A stretch of DNA of 64,000 nucleotides from Tanypteryx hageni (lineage: Eukaryota; Arthropoda; Insecta; Odonata; Petaluridae): positions 23,475,840-23,539,839 of the forward strand of contig CM054116.1 in the NCBI GenBank assembly GCA_028673005.1. The letters are read 5' to 3'. Shown piece by piece: positions 11,989 to 23,087 of this stretch. Each line of letters opens with the position of its first letter. Within the stretch, counting starts at the first letter, position 1. The notes beneath the pieces were generated by a model. That model was not told the origin of the DNA. It searched no databases and was given only the letters and a program-made list of their open reading frames with translations. A program made the translations under genes and the position numbers.

Positions 11989-12059
11989 TGCTATGACCGG
12001 GAATTGAACCCGGGTCTTCCACTTGCCGGGCGGATATTCTACCCCTGAACTATCGTAGC
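11989..12059 (-). repeat. tRNA-like SINE head, left copy
   Basis: This is a 71-nt cloverleaf-like unit. The acceptor stem GCTACGA/TCATAGC pairs at 6 of 7 positions, the anticodon stem is TCCGC/GTGGA, and the T stem CCGGG/CCCGG is perfect. It resembles tRNA-Gly overall (GTTCAGGGGTAGAAT D arm), but loop position 33 is C instead of U. It lies inside a repeat, so it is treated as a SINE promoter and not as a tRNA gene. Confidence 0.75.
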
Positions 12060-12195
12060 AGAACATTTTCTCTCGTTTCTGAACACGGATGTTTTCCTTT
12101 GTGGGACAGGAACTAGCCAAGCTAATATCAAACTGCCCCGACAGATGTCCTCGAAGAGGAAAACATCCGTGTTCAGAAACGAGAGAAAATGTTCT

Positions 12196-12266
12196 GCTAC
12201 GATAGTTCAGGGGTAGAATATCCGCCCGGCAAGTGGAAGACCCGGGTTCAATTCCCGGTCATAGCA
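12196..12266 (+). repeat. tRNA-like SINE head, right copy
   Basis: Mirror copy of the unit at 11989-12059. The A box is TAGTTCAGGGGTAGAATA and the B box is GGTTCAATTCC, as expected for an internal RNA polymerase III promoter. Confidence 0.75.
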
Positions 12267-12639
12267 GACTTTTTTCTCGTTTCAAAAATTGTTCCAACTT
12301 TCACAGCTTATGCCTGTCTGCATAGGATCTTCGGATCATATCATTCCATCAATTTCATTTTACACTTTGACAACTGTTGATAAACTAAAAGCTGGGGAAC
12401 GTGCCGTCCCATGACCGTCTCATGAGTATTTGATAGGAAGGTACTCTAATGGAGAATGTTGCAACTCAAGCCGATCTAGTTAAAAAATTCAAAAACAGAC
12501 GGTGTTGGGTCTGTCAGACCCAACGTTACCACTGCAGGGTTAAAGGAGTTTGAAAGATATCGCTTTTTTCCGAATATCGCACTGTTTCTGTTTTTTATTC
12601 CGTTGTAATTGTACGAATTAGCTAAAAATCTACAGTATA

Positions 12640-12715
12640 TTCTGTGAAGCCTCCCCTAAGCGGACACCTGCGGGGGAAAAAGTGTTCGCTATAGAGAGGT
12701 GTGCTCGTAGTGAAT
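12640..12715. mobile_element. Possible pogo/Tigger-type element end
   Basis: The text GTGAAGCCTCCCCTAAGCGG, followed by GTGTTCGCTATAGAGAGGTG, resembles the termini of Tigger-like DNA transposons, in which 'CCTC..TAAGCGGACACC' and 'GTTCGCTATAGAGAGG' occur. Only one end is seen and no transposase follows. Confidence 0.35.
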
Positions 12716-13072
12716 ATGCTTCAGGAAAATAAACTTTCTTGATTGAATTACTTTAAATGCATATATATCTTGTTGAGAACTCATTGTTTATAAAAAATTA
12801 AAATAAATTACATTAAATTCGGCATTTAGCTCCTGGGATTACTTTTTTGAAAAAAATTGTTAATTTTCTATTTTCAGTCCAGATTAGTCATCTTGGGTCA
12901 AGTGAAAGTCTTTTTATAGTTTGATAGTCCAGAGCATACCTTCGATATACCTTTTTAATTTTGAGGCCCATTGGCCTTATGTCTTTTTATTCTTCTTCGT
13001 CATCTTTCTGTGTTTTAAGCGAATCAGTCTCTCTGTCTATTATCGACGGAACTTGACTTATACGACACTACA

Positions 13073-13106
13073 CAGAAGGGAGGAGGGGAACCCGGTGCCG
13101 GCATTA
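13073..13106 (-). repeat. 3' end of a tRNA-type SINE interrupted by a LINE
   Basis: Minus strand: ATAATGCCGGCACCGGGTTC followed by CCCTCC, identical in layout to the ends of the SINEs at 21299 and 57585. It continues the SINE piece at 14438-14555 once the LINE between them is removed. Confidence 0.8.
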
Positions 13107-13112
13107 TACTAC

Positions 13113-14431
13113 ATCTACATTATACCCTGCAAGTCACCTTTTTGGTGGATGGCAGGGGGTGCAGTGCACCAAGGGTCCATAGTTTTCCTACGTTATCTTT
13201 TTCTATTATGGTCTCTTATCGTCCTAGGGAAAAACGATCCTCTATATCGCTCCGTTCTACAGTCGATCTCGCGAATCTTATCCTCACTGTCCTGCCTTCC
13301 GAGATACGTCGGGCTTCTGATAAGTCCTACTACCTCATTCGCTAGTCCCTCCGACATAAATTTTTCCAGTAGTTTAATTCTAGCCTGCAGCCTACGTTCC
13401 TCTAACGATGTCCATTTCAGATTTTCTATTAATGATGTTACGCTTTGTTTACTATCGTAATTCCTCTTTACAAATCTAGCTGCCCTGCGCTGAACCTTTT
13501 CTATCTCGTTAGTGAGTCCCTTTTCATAAGGATCCCACACAGCTGAAGCATATTCGACCTGCGGTCGAACCAAGGATAAATAACATAATTCTTTCACTTT
13601 TTCGGAGCTATTTCGAACTATTCTCCCTATAAAGGCCAGCTTTTTGTTAGCGGCACCTATCAATCGGCGAATGTGGGTGTCCCACGAGAGATCACGATGG
13701 ATCGTGACTCCGAGGTATTTAATCGAGTCTGAAACTGGAATCTCTACTCCGTCCAACGAATAATTATTATTCAACGAGATACTCTTGGTTCCCCAGAAGT
13801 TGATGACGCAGCTTTTCTTTTGGTTTATCTCTAACTGCCATTCCTTACACCAAGCAGAAATAGCTTCTAGGTCATTTTGGAGATACTGGTGGTCTTCCGG
13901 ATTTCTTATTTCTCTATAGATGACGGTGTCGTCCGCGAAAAGCCTAATTTTACTTCTGACTACTGAGCTGATATCGTTTATATAAATTAGAAATAATAAC
14001 GGACCAATTACACTACCCTGTGGAACGCCAGAGACAACCTCCACTAAGTTCGAAGATTTCCCATCTATAACAACCATCTGCTTCCTATGATTTAAAAATT
14101 CACGGATCCAACTAACGATTTTAGAATTAACGCCTAAGGCTTCTAATTTCGTTATTAACTTCCTGTGAGGTACCTTATCAAAGGCTTTTCTAAAATCTAA
14201 GAAGATGGCATCGACCTGCGTATTCTTTTCTCCGCTTCTCAGTAAACAATTAACAAAAAGACCGAGCTGAGTATCACATGACCTACCTTTCCTGAAGCCG
14301 TGTTGACAATCATCTAACAATAAATTACTATCAAGAAATCGCATTATGTAGCTAACGAGTATATGCTCGAGAATCTTACACGATATCGAAGTTAAAGAAA
14401 TCGGCCTGTAATTTTCTGGGTTCTCCTTGTC
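13113..14431 (-). mobile_element. 5'-truncated CR1/Jockey-superfamily LINE
   Basis: The insertion is bounded by a short duplication TACTAC at 13107-13112 and 14432-14437 within a SINE. It carries the RT domain in one open minus-strand frame and a short 3' UTR ending in GGGTATAATGTAGAT. The 5' end, including the endonuclease and any ORF1, is missing, as usual for LINE insertions. A shorter copy of the same 3' end is at 42935-43212. Confidence 0.85.
13193..14431 (-). pseudogene. LINE reverse transcriptase (5'-truncated, frame open)
   Basis: The minus-strand frame is open from the 5' truncation at about 14428 to the stop at 13193. RT motifs in order: E-N-P-E-N-Y-R-P-I-S-L-T-S; Q-H-G-F-R-K-G-R-S-C; F-L-D-F-R-K-A-F-D-K-V with the first catalytic Asp; S-G-V-P-Q-G-S-V-I-G-P-L-L-F; F-A-D-D-T with the catalytic Asp pair; then the thumb region with K-Y-L-G-V and the C-terminal Q-R-R-A-A-R-F-V. 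All catalytic residues of the RT are present and no stop interrupts the remaining ~412 codons, suggesting a fairly recent insertion. It cannot be autonomous because the endonuclease is lost. Placement within the CR1/Jockey superfamily rests on motif style only. Confidence 0.88.
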
Positions 14432-14437
14432 TACTAC

Positions 14438-14555
14438 TGTTTACGAAGATCACCAAGAGGGCCAACTGCTTAACGTCCATTCCGAAGGACGGAGAGCTGA
14501 CTTGCGCGTTCTCTGCAAACCATACAAGTAGGGGACTAGGCGATCCCGGGTTGAA
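14438..14555 (-). repeat. 5' part of the SINE interrupted by the LINE
   Basis: Minus-strand body of the SINE also found at 21299-21543 and 57585-57828 (TCCTTCGGAATGGACGTTAA, TTGGCCCTCTTGGTGATCTT). The tRNA-related head is missing beyond 14555, so this copy was already 5'-truncated. Confidence 0.78.
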
Positions 14556-15870
14556 AAATTGTGATGACGGAAGCTCCAAATTTGCTCACAATTGTTATGA
14601 AAGTTTTTTTAAACATGCAATACGAACCAAGACTTGTTAATCAGTTTGTTCCGAAATTTACATTATAGCATTCTTATCTCCTTCTATGTCTTACTATATT
14701 ATGAAACACCGATGTCTGGCTATGAATGGATTTTAACCATAACTCTGAGCTATCAACAATTTCAATGATTTTCGGATACTTTTCATTAGATGAAAATATG
14801 ATTTAAAGACGAGTATAACTTGACAATCCTTTCAATGGCAGGAATCTACGTTAGCCACCTTGTATTACTATAGCCCAAAAGAAGGCGGTTTTCCATTTCT
14901 GGATCTTCACAAAATCATTTTAATGATGTTACTCTTACTGTGTAGATGTGGAAATGTGCGTAAATCTTTATTATTGTTGTTCTTTACGCCTACGGGCAGT
15001 ATATCTACCGCTGTTTGTCGAGAGTTATATGCAATATGAGCAGCAAAACCAACTCCAATAAATTCTGCTCAGGACTACTTTTTAATTTATGAAGCCGTTA
15101 TTAGTACCTCTTCAAGAAAGGCCGCCAAGTTTCAAGTATTTTCGTTACCAAATTATTCATTGTTTCAGATCAATTTTTTTAAATCTTCTCGCTAGCGTTG
15201 GTATCAAAATAACGGATTATAGTAGGCAAAAGTTTAACCACCTTCCGGTTTGATGCATCCCAAAACGCAGATATATAGTTAACGGTCTCTAATTGCTTTT
15301 TAAGTTCGGAAAATATAAACATAGCCAATACATTTTTGATTTATGGCTTCAGTCTTCGTTCTCCCGCTTGTGATTTTTTACAATGATATTTGAGCAAATT
15401 TTTATGTACAATCCATGGAGCGGAGACTTTGATTATGGAAGATGGCATGAAACGAAAGTACTGATTATGCAATTGTTAATTCCTTTTCTTTCATGCCAAA
15501 TTTTGTTCGCCTAAAATAACGTATTTACACGCGTAATTGGTTCATTTTTTCGTACGAGTTTTTATATTAAAACAAGGCTGGGGCAATAATGCGGGTTTCC
15601 CCAATCGTATCAAAGTGTTCGTATCCGATAAAACAATCTTTTATTTCCTTATCATAGTTCAGGTGTGGCAATTACACGATGGTGGCTATTTGGCGAGTAA
15701 ATACTTAATTTGTTAGATGAAGTTGCAGATTTATATTTGTAAGAGGCTACATGCATTGTGATATCATTTCTACCTCCAAAGGTTACAGAAAATTCACCAG
15801 TTCATTTTTGGCCAAGAACATAGGAAACTATTTGAGATATTTTAGCCTACTTTCCAGAATAGAAATAGGC
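14556..15870. other. Intergenic DNA, nothing recognised
   Basis: AT-rich, without coding similarity. Confidence 0.4.
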
Positions 15871-15879
15871 TTATAGTTT

Positions 15880-16143
15880 CGTCGTTGTCTGTCTGTCTGT
15901 CCGTCCCCCTATTAACTTTTGAACCAATAGACCGATTTTCATGAAACTTGGTGGAAATTTCTTGCTCCTGGGGCTAAGTTCCCGAGGATAGTTTTTGTTG
16001 CGAAGATCTAAAGTACCGGGTTCAATTCCAGGAACTTTCCTTCCCATTTGAATTACATGGGAAATGTGAAATCCATCATGTAGAGTAATTTTCTCTTGAG
16101 TGTTGCCATTGCAACGACTATTGTTGGACTCAGATTCGGCATA
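15880..16143. repeat. Dispersed repeat with tRNA-like boxes (possible)
   Basis: GTCTGTCTGTCTGTCCGTCC is followed by a segment with GGGGCTAAGTTCCCGAGG (A-box-like) and ACCGGGTTCAATTCC (B-box-like) about 45 bp apart. These are compatible with a tRNA-derived repeat on the plus strand. No second copy was found in the window. Confidence 0.35.
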
Positions 16144-16151
16144 GTCTAGTA

Positions 16152-17084
16152 CAGGGGTGGCCAACCTTTTTAAGACGGACCAATAAGTCGGCGCGAATTA
16201 ACAGAAATGATAAAAGCAATAACACACTTAAACAAATTTATTTAAATGAAAACATTTGAAATATCGATTAAAAAGAAAATATTGATATAAATATCTCAAT
16301 GTAATTTTTGAATTTATTGTTTTTATTATCAGCGTTAATTTAATTTTATTGTTACTTAAAGTTTTGTTAATATAATATTAGTTAAAGTTTAAAGAGGTCT
16401 AGGAAAATTCACCACCAAGGAAAATTCGTCGCCATGAGAAATTTATCGCCTTGTGTGGATCATGTTGTTAACAATGGCTGCATTAAAAATGCGTCTGCGG
16501 AATCTACGCCGACAGAAGAATTTAAAGACAAATAATACAACTATAGCGGTTTTAATAAATACGATGTTTCATTTTTTGATGGGAAAGCTCACCACCATGC
16601 TCACCAGCACGCTCACCACCGCCACACTTTCGTCATAAATTACCCATTTATTTTCACTTATAGACATTCTGTATACGTAAAGAAAATAGACGTATTTACA
16701 TTCATTTCTTCGTCGTAGAATTTCCCATCATTTTTTAAATGTTGCGTGCGCACGAAAAAATTAAACTGTCTAGTGCCGAGGCGGGTAAACTGTTTACGTG
16801 GCGGGCCGCTTTAACAGTTGAAAATGGCTCTGCCGACCACGTAAGGGTTCGCATCGGAAGTTATTTGGGATAATGCGAGTGATTTTGTTGGTGACAATCA
16901 ATAATAAATAATATGTTATCCCCATAACATCACTGGGAAAAATTTTCCGGCCATAATTTTATGCCACAAATATGAAATTGTGTAAATTTTTTATTACGGT
17001 TCGTTTTCATAATGAAATCGCGGGCCACATAAAATGCCCTTGCGGGCCACATATGGCCCGCGGGCCGTAGTTTGCCCACCTCTG
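16152..17084. mobile_element. Nonautonomous hAT element with TSD
   Basis: Imperfect terminal inverted repeats CAGGGGTGGCCAACC (left) and the complement CAGAGGTGGGCAAAC (right) enclose 933 bp. The 8-bp target duplication is GTCTAGTA (16144-16151) and GTCTAGTG (17085-17092). The right subterminal region is rich in GCGGGCC motifs, common in hAT MITEs. No transposase is encoded. Confidence 0.87.
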
Positions 17085-17092
17085 GTCTAGTG

Positions 17093-18726
17093 GGGCTCGC
17101 TAAAACGTTTACGAAGGCAGTCAGAAATCTGCCTGTTTAACCGAGCATTTACTCATAGTTTGGAGATTGAATTATCTTGCATTTACCTACGACTCGTCTG
17201 TGAAAATATGGTTTACTTAATAACGAAGTGAAACGAAATAATGATGGCTGCAACAACAATTTAACTTAATGAATTATAAAAAAGATATACCGCATTACAA
17301 TATCGTGCATTCTGTCAGCCAAACCGACTTCTTAGGTCGGTGTTTAACGTGGTATATGCGGAGAATGCTATCAAGTAGCGAGTAATGTAAGAAGCTCTGC
17401 AAAAGTTTTTTTTTACTTTTTTAAACGCATATATCTCGACTGTTTTTGAGGGTTGTGCCTCGTCACTTCCGCTATTTCCGTTATGTAACAAATACTATCG
17501 AACCGGAGGATTTGATAAAACCGATGAAATCGTCGATTCGAAATTCGTAAATCCACTCGTACTTCTACTATTAGAACTAATTACGCAGCGAGTTTGCTTC
17601 AGGCCCAACAACACCTCACTAGTAAAAAAAACATTTCCATGGGCTTGCTTACGCTATCATCACGATGTAAGAATGACTGTTAAATAACAATGGCGAATTA
17701 TAATATAACGTACTTCAAACGATCGCCCAAGACCCGGAATAATCTTTGTTAACTCCATTTTATACGCAAGAATAAGTCGTATTTTATACAATAATAATCC
17801 CTGAAGGCTGAGGTGGCCTCACGATAGGAATACATATTCACCGACTGACATAACATTCGCGTAGATAGGAAGTTAAAATTCAGCCTGCCGCGAAAGCGAC
17901 GCCGCTCAAATTGTTGGAATACTTTTGGAAATGAGTGTACATACACGCGTTATTCTTGCCACACAAATATGCGTGACAGTTTATTTTTCCGTTTGAATGT
18001 ATTTGTAATATTTTATAACGCAAAATTATGAAATTTGGGAACACAGAGAGCAACTCGTCGGCGGTGATTTTAAAGCTATTAAACCAATACAAGTATTAAA
18101 TTAATAATTAGTGGAAAGTAGGTACCATAAGTTCCATTTGGATCATCTTGTTAATACATGGGAACTCCTTTGCTAAATTATGAGTTTGCAAGTTCTTTTT
18201 TATGTAGGTAATTTTAAATTAAAAACATTAAAACGAAAGTCGAGGTTAAAAACAATATTTTTATTTATTGCACATATTGAAATCGTAAAGAAAAATGCTA
18301 ATATATTTTTTCCGATTTATTGGTAATAAACTACAGGCGTCTCTTGCTAATCGCCGTTAATTTATTCCTGAAAAATGCATCGACAAGCGAAACCCATTTC
18401 CCTATAGGCGCAATGTTATAATAGCGGTTGCTTTTCTACAGACTAGAACCACAACATACGAAAAACGTATGACAACCTAAAAGAGAGTTTAAATATTATG
18501 ATATATTACGATAAAAATATTAATTCTAAAGATGTAAATATAACAGCCACGACGATTAGCGCAGGCGACGGCTGGCGAGTGATGATTGTATTCAAAACAT
18601 GGCATTTACGAGGGCCTTTCATATTATATTCATATTTAATATTAACATATAGCGTAAGTTTTTGTTGACACAATTTATCAATAAAGTTATCGGAAAACAC
18701 CCTCTCGGGAAACATTGTATTCGTTT
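17093..18726. other. Intergenic DNA, nothing recognised
   Basis: No recognisable genes or terminal repeats. Confidence 0.4.
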
Positions 18727-19795
18727 CTATAATGACTATGTTTTTTATTGAAGATGGTGGACGTCGGCGCCAGTGCAGGGATGGGACAACGCATAATCAT
18801 TCGGTTTCTTATAAAAGAAAATGTCAAAGCATCAAAAATTCACCAAATCTCGAAGTACAATTTGAAGAAGTGACTCTGAAGCATTCGCAAGTCTATGAGT
18901 GGTATCACCGTATCAAAAACAGGCCCCATAGTGTTCGTGATAATGCTGATAAAGGAAGATCAAAGGCAACTAGAGTTATTCCAGTTGTGATTAACAGAGT
19001 TGAATCATTGTTCTTGGAAAATCGCCTAATAATTAATAAAGGCCAGAATCTTATGCGCTGATTCAGTAGAAAAATCACTCACAAGCACCTGAACTTCAGT
19101 CAAGTGTCTTTACGATAGGTTCCTCGAAAGGTCACAGAAATGCGCAAAAGAGACAGATTACAGATTTCCTCTCAGCTTCTTTGTCGCTTCAATAGAGGAC
19201 AGACGTTTTTTCACAACGCATCGCTACATGCGACGAAACATTGGATAATTGCCAAACACCGAATAATAAGCTCTCGAGCATGGAATAGAGGTGCTTGTAT
19301 CTACCACCGAAAAAATTCAAGGTGTTCCTTCTGTTGGAAAAGTTATGGCGTCCGTTTTTTTTGGACTGTGACGGTGTCATTCACGTGGACGTTTTACCCA
19401 GTAGCCAAACTATCAATTTTAATAATTAATAATAACTATGATATTCTCGATAACATTCGCTAAAACTTCGAAAGAAAATGGCGGGCTTGTTGTCCAAAGC
19501 TGTTATTTTCCAGCAGGATAACGTGAGATCACAGATTGCAGTCATAACTAGACAACAATTGGACGTAATGTGGTGGATATAATCTGTCTCGTCCACATTT
19601 TAGTTCAGATTTAGCTTAATCCAATTTCAAAAGGTATGGGCAATTTAACAAGCACCTAGGAGTAAAACAATTTCAAGTGGATAACGAGATTGAAAATGCG
19701 CCATAAATTGGTTGAAGCACAATGACCATGACCGTCACGTCGGCACTTTTCTACGAGTGACATTATAGCAGTGTCGTGGATTGGAGCGGCATGTT
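18727..19795 (+). pseudogene. mariner transposase relic
   Basis: The N-terminus begins with a frame that matches mariner helix-turn-helix sequence after a frameshift: E-E-V-T-L-K-H-S-Q-V-Y-E-W-Y, then K-N-R-P-H-S-V-R-D-N-A, then R-V-I-P-V-V-I-N-R-V-E-S-L. Further on, in shifting frames, are M-R-K-R-D-R-L-Q-I-S-S-Q-L-L-C-R-F, C-D-E-T (first catalytic Asp), F-F-D-C-D-G-V-I-H-V-D (second Asp), Q-Q-D-N-V-R-S-Q (third Asp) and K-H-L-G-V-K-Q-F-Q near the C-terminus. The order and spacing fit the D,D34D mariner family. Many frameshifts and stops show it is old. Terminal inverted repeats are not recognisable. Confidence 0.83.
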
Positions 19796-20071
19796 ATTGC
19801 CTTTTTGCCTCAGGCAGCAGATTTCCAGGCAACGATCCTTTTATTCCTTTTATTTACCTGGAATTCAAGCACTTGTACTGAGTCGGAAGAAATGTATCTA
19901 TAGATGTTCAGGGACATTAAGTCAAAAACGAAATATCATTGATCCGTACTAATATCTGTATTACTCAGCTTCACTGCACAAATTCCGGTTTTGAGGAGAG
20001 CACCCCTCGTACTTTCTGGAAATAGTCATAAAACTATAACACTAACGCACCGAATGTGAATTAAACGAAGA

Positions 20072-20440
20072 ATGAAACGAATCGAAATGTTCGAATTATG
20101 TTTGAGAGTTGAACATCGAACTTCACATTCCGCTGCAGGTACGGCGATATTGTGTCGTCGATGCAATAGAGATCATTCGTACTGCCCTCTATTCAGCTAT
20201 AAGCGGGCACATTTTGCGCCTTGTGGGAAATCTGCCATTGAACTGTGGAACAGGTCGCAAAGATACATTTTGATGGAAATTGTTAAGCCTTTCTTTTTAT
20301 TGCGTCGTAGAAATTATGATGTCCGTGAATTAGCTCAAAATTTCAAATTCAGTACAAACGTGTCGCCAGGAAAGCATCAGATCTTTCTGTGTCAACATCA
20401 TCACTGTATTGACGATGGCGGATCATGGATTCATCCTTTG
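20072..20440 (+). pseudogene. Possible decayed DUF4817-type/HTH transposon fragment
   Basis: A 369-bp stretch gives open reading in one frame, but only scattered resemblance is visible in different frames: V-E-H-R-T-F near the start and R-V-A-R-K-A-S-D-L-S-V-S-T-S-S-L near 20355-20405. The latter resembles the helix-turn-helix region of DUF4817-like transposon proteins. The evidence is thin and it may be chance. Confidence 0.25.
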
Positions 20441-20504
20441 GAGGGGCCGTCTCTAGGATCCGCGGGGTCCGGGGCGATGCGGCTGCCGCGGGGCTCCCTA
20501 CCCT

Positions 20505-20526
20505 ACGCAATATATATATATATATG

Positions 20527-20573
<47 letters not shown>
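20505..20573. repeat. (TA)n microsatellite
   Basis: Nearly uninterrupted TA dinucleotides, just downstream of a GC-rich stretch at 20445-20500. Confidence 0.95.
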
Positions 20574-20577
<4 letters not shown>

Positions 20578-20789
20578 AGTTATTATTACTTTTTGAAAAG
20601 TAAAAATTAAATATAAATAAAATTTTAATTAAAATTCAAAGAAATTACACAAAAATGTTTACATTGATATACACTATATTCTTCAAATTACAGAAAAACG
20701 TAAGTATGAACAATCATCATTAATTATATAAGTAGAAAATCTTGCAAACATTTATTACGAATTACATTTTAAAAATTTACTTTTATTGC

Positions 20790-22490
20790 TTTCATATGAG
20801 CGAATCTATCAATTATTCTTGACTTGTCAATCCTATCAACTTCCTTTTGTTCAATGGATAACAGTGCCAACCCAGTCAGCCTTTCTTGTGAAATAGTCGA
20901 TCGTAAATATTGTTTTATTGATTTTAATTACGAAAACGACCTTCAGTGGACGCTACGGTCACTGGTATTGTAAGAATTATCTTACGAAGTATATCCGCGT
21001 TTGGGTATAATTCATGCAATCTATTTTTATGCAAGAAATTTAAAATATCAATTACACTGGTTTTCTGGTACAATTATTGATAACATTCTTAGTTCTTCAG
21101 TAAATTCTATTCTATCTACGTCGCTTTCGGAATCCGAGTTGGTTTCATCCTTCAAAACTTGTTGTATATCGCAACCGACGTTCTGTAAGTTAACTACATT
21201 CAAAGTTTTAAGTTGGCTTGTGCGTGTGTGTATTTCTGGCTAATCAACCTTCTGGATTATTTTAGCCATAACTCCTTCCACACTGAACACACTCACAGGG
21301 GAGGAGGGAAACCCAGTGCCGGCATTAGCCTACTCTTAACGAAGAGCACCAATGGAGGAAACGGCTGAACGTCCTTTCCGAAGGACGGAACGCTGACATT
21401 GCGCGGTCTCCTCAAACCACACAAACAGGGGACCAGGCGACCTTGGGAAAAATCCTACATTCGTAGGATTTGTGCCCTCTGCCCTTTCGAGCAGCAGGCG
21501 AGTAGCAGCCAGCGTCCTAACCACTATACCACCGGCATCCCCACTATGTTTACTTATGTTGTGCATGAATCCAAATCTAGTAACATATTCTCCGTATTGA
21601 TCAAATCGCCAGGACAGAAAGCTCAATGCCATATCCATGACTCGTAAAAAGAAATCCGTTCTAAATCAGTCCTTCTCATTTTTCAATCTATCATCTTTAT
21701 TTTCAAAATCAAAATGTCTCCTTTTATCCATATTAGAAAATTCTATCTTATTTTTGAGTTGTTTAGCTGCTTCTATAGTTTGATTAAACCCTTCATTTCT
21801 ATATGTATTTAATGCTAATTTCAAATCATCGAAATGTTTAACTGCCATATCTAACGGAATTTAAACAGATTGTAGAATCTTAATGACTTTATTTACAGCT
21901 ATTAGTATGTCATACCAAATTACAGTGGGATACCAATATTCGAAGATGTTTAATTCATGGGAATCCGTTGAATTTTAATAGCTTTTTATTTTCGAATTTT
22001 GACAAATTTCTGCTACATCGAGTAAAGTTTCTTTAATTTTTGATAATGGAAAACGTACAGCGTACCTAGTATTAGACAAGGATTATAGTGATATATCTGT
22101 ATACCTCTTTTATTCCATCTTGTCGGAGAGGTTGCGAATATAGTGTACATACGCTGAATAACACCAAAAAGAGACATTGCCTGCGGGCAGGAATAAGCCA
22201 TATCACAGAGAACAAAATTTAAGTTAAGGGGTCCAAATGGAATGAAAAAAACTTGAATTTAGACTTAAAATGCTTGTCTGAACTCCCTCTTGATAGCCTT
22301 TTATATTCGCGCTGTTATCATATCCTTGTTCTCTGCAGTTCTTCGAGGAGATTCCCTTATCATTCAGTTCTTTTAATATAATTTCAAAAGTCATTTTCCT
22401 GTTGCGCCTGAAATTTCCAGAAAACTTACGAAGTGTTCAATTAATTCTATCTTAATATTCGTCGCCGAACGGTGAGGCTCTGCTTTGTCA
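20790..22490 (-). pseudogene. hAT transposase relic, ZMYM1-like type
   Basis: Reading right to left in shifting frames: E-L-N-D-K-G-I-S-S-K-N-C-R-E-Q-G-Y-D-N-S-A-N (near 22350-22400), the G-Q-G-Y-D-N-G-A-N-M motif of hAT proteins with a ZMYM1/TTF-type layout; then V-Q-T-S-I-L and a frame with M-S-L-F-G-V-I-Q-R-M-Y-T-I-F; then W-Y-D-I-L-I-A-V-N-K-V; then the helical segment at 21666-21848 with A-L-N-T-Y-R-N-E-G-F. After a SINE insertion (21299-21543) the C-terminal dimerisation region follows at 20790-21190, with T-I-P-V-T-V-A-S-T-E and L-R-S-T-I-S-Q-E-R-L-T-G-L-A. Stops and frameshifts are frequent. Neither terminal repeat is recognised. Confidence 0.78.
21299..21543 (-). repeat. tRNA-derived SINE inside a hAT relic
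   Basis: Minus strand: a head with GGTATAGTGGTTAGGACGCT (A box). The B box, compared with GGTACGAATCC in the 57585 copy, is decayed here. The body contains TCCTTCGGAAAGGACGTTCA, and the 3' end reads ATGCCGGCACTGGGTTTCCC. It separates the middle and C-terminal parts of the hAT transposase, so it inserted after that element. A second full copy is at 57585-57828 and pieces are at 13073 and 14438. Confidence 0.82.
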
Positions 22491-23087
22491 TAGCATCTAT
22501 GTAAAGCGATGTTTTCCCGTCCCTCGAACGTTGTATCATTTTACACGGAGTTGCGCTAAATTCAAAAGTGGAATCGGTAGGAGCGGGGGCCTCGGTGACT
22601 GCCCATCCTTAAGGGCAATCATAGCTGAAAAATAGACTTTTTGAAAATATATTAAAAAGATACATATTTTGATACGAAATAAGCTAATAGATAATATTTT
22701 GTGCAACAAAATAAATACAGTAAATAATAATATTTCTTTGATATGTTATTTTTTATAATTTTATTAATTTTCGGTGTTCTGAAACTTTGAGGGTAATTAC
22801 ACCCCATTACCCCCTTCTAGATCCATCCTTATTTACTGAACGAATCTTTAAGATTGGTCACTTTAATCATGGGTAATGTTGAAGCTTCTTCTTTATGACA
22901 CGTGTTGAGTGTGGGTGGAAGGCGAACAATCTCAGGACGTGACACGAACCGCCGACCAAGGAGGGCAAAGGTCCCTTAGTATGTATGAATGTACAATTAT
23001 TTATCATTTTTACATTAAAATACATTATTAAAAAAGCAGAATGGAAACCATTAGTACCTTTTCACAAAATACGAAATTAGGTTAGAA
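22491..23087. other. Intergenic DNA, nothing recognised
   Basis: No gene or repeat boundary identified. Confidence 0.4.

Larger units (their letters stand above)
11961..12355. repeat. Inverted dimer of a tRNA-derived SINE with 14-bp TSD
   Basis: Two copies of the same SINE face each other: left arm 11960-12098 (minus) and right arm 12157-12295 (plus), 139 bp each and essentially identical, around a 58-bp spacer. The spacer matches the SINE segment at 45485-45530. The whole insertion is flanked by the 14-bp direct repeat CATTTTACACTTTG at 11947-11960 and 12356-12369. It sits inside the piggyBac relic, so it is younger than that element. The right copy has the complete 3' tail (to CCATCAATTT); the left copy ends at the arm. 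Confidence 0.88.
10453..12539 (-). mobile_element. piggyBac-family element, decayed
   Basis: The right boundary is TTAA (12540-12543) preceded by CCACTGCAGGG. The left boundary has TTAA at 10449-10452 followed by TCCTTCAGTGGTAACG. A second TTAA at 10475-10478 is followed by TCCCGCCAGTGGTAACG, a better match to the right end, so the left terminal repeat appears duplicated. A third terminal-repeat-like block (GAGTGGTAACGTAGGGTCTG) lies at 11913. A TTAA target and CCC...GTGG ends are hallmarks of piggyBac. The transposase is on the minus strand and broken. A SINE dimer is inserted at 11961-12355. Confidence 0.85.

Noticed and set aside
12196..12266. Functional tRNA gene
   Set aside because: Cloverleaf is good, but the anticodon loop lacks U33, an acceptor pair is mismatched, and the unit is part of a dispersed SINE with shared flanks.
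11893..12380. Two identical short proteins on opposite strands (M-F-C-Y-D-S-S-G-V-E-Y)
   Set aside because: They are readings through the tRNA-like heads of the inverted SINE dimer.
12921..13460. Plus-strand frame of 179 codons (and the similar one at 42910-43248)
   Set aside because: Antisense shadow of the LINE polymerase C-terminus and 3' UTR in two copies.
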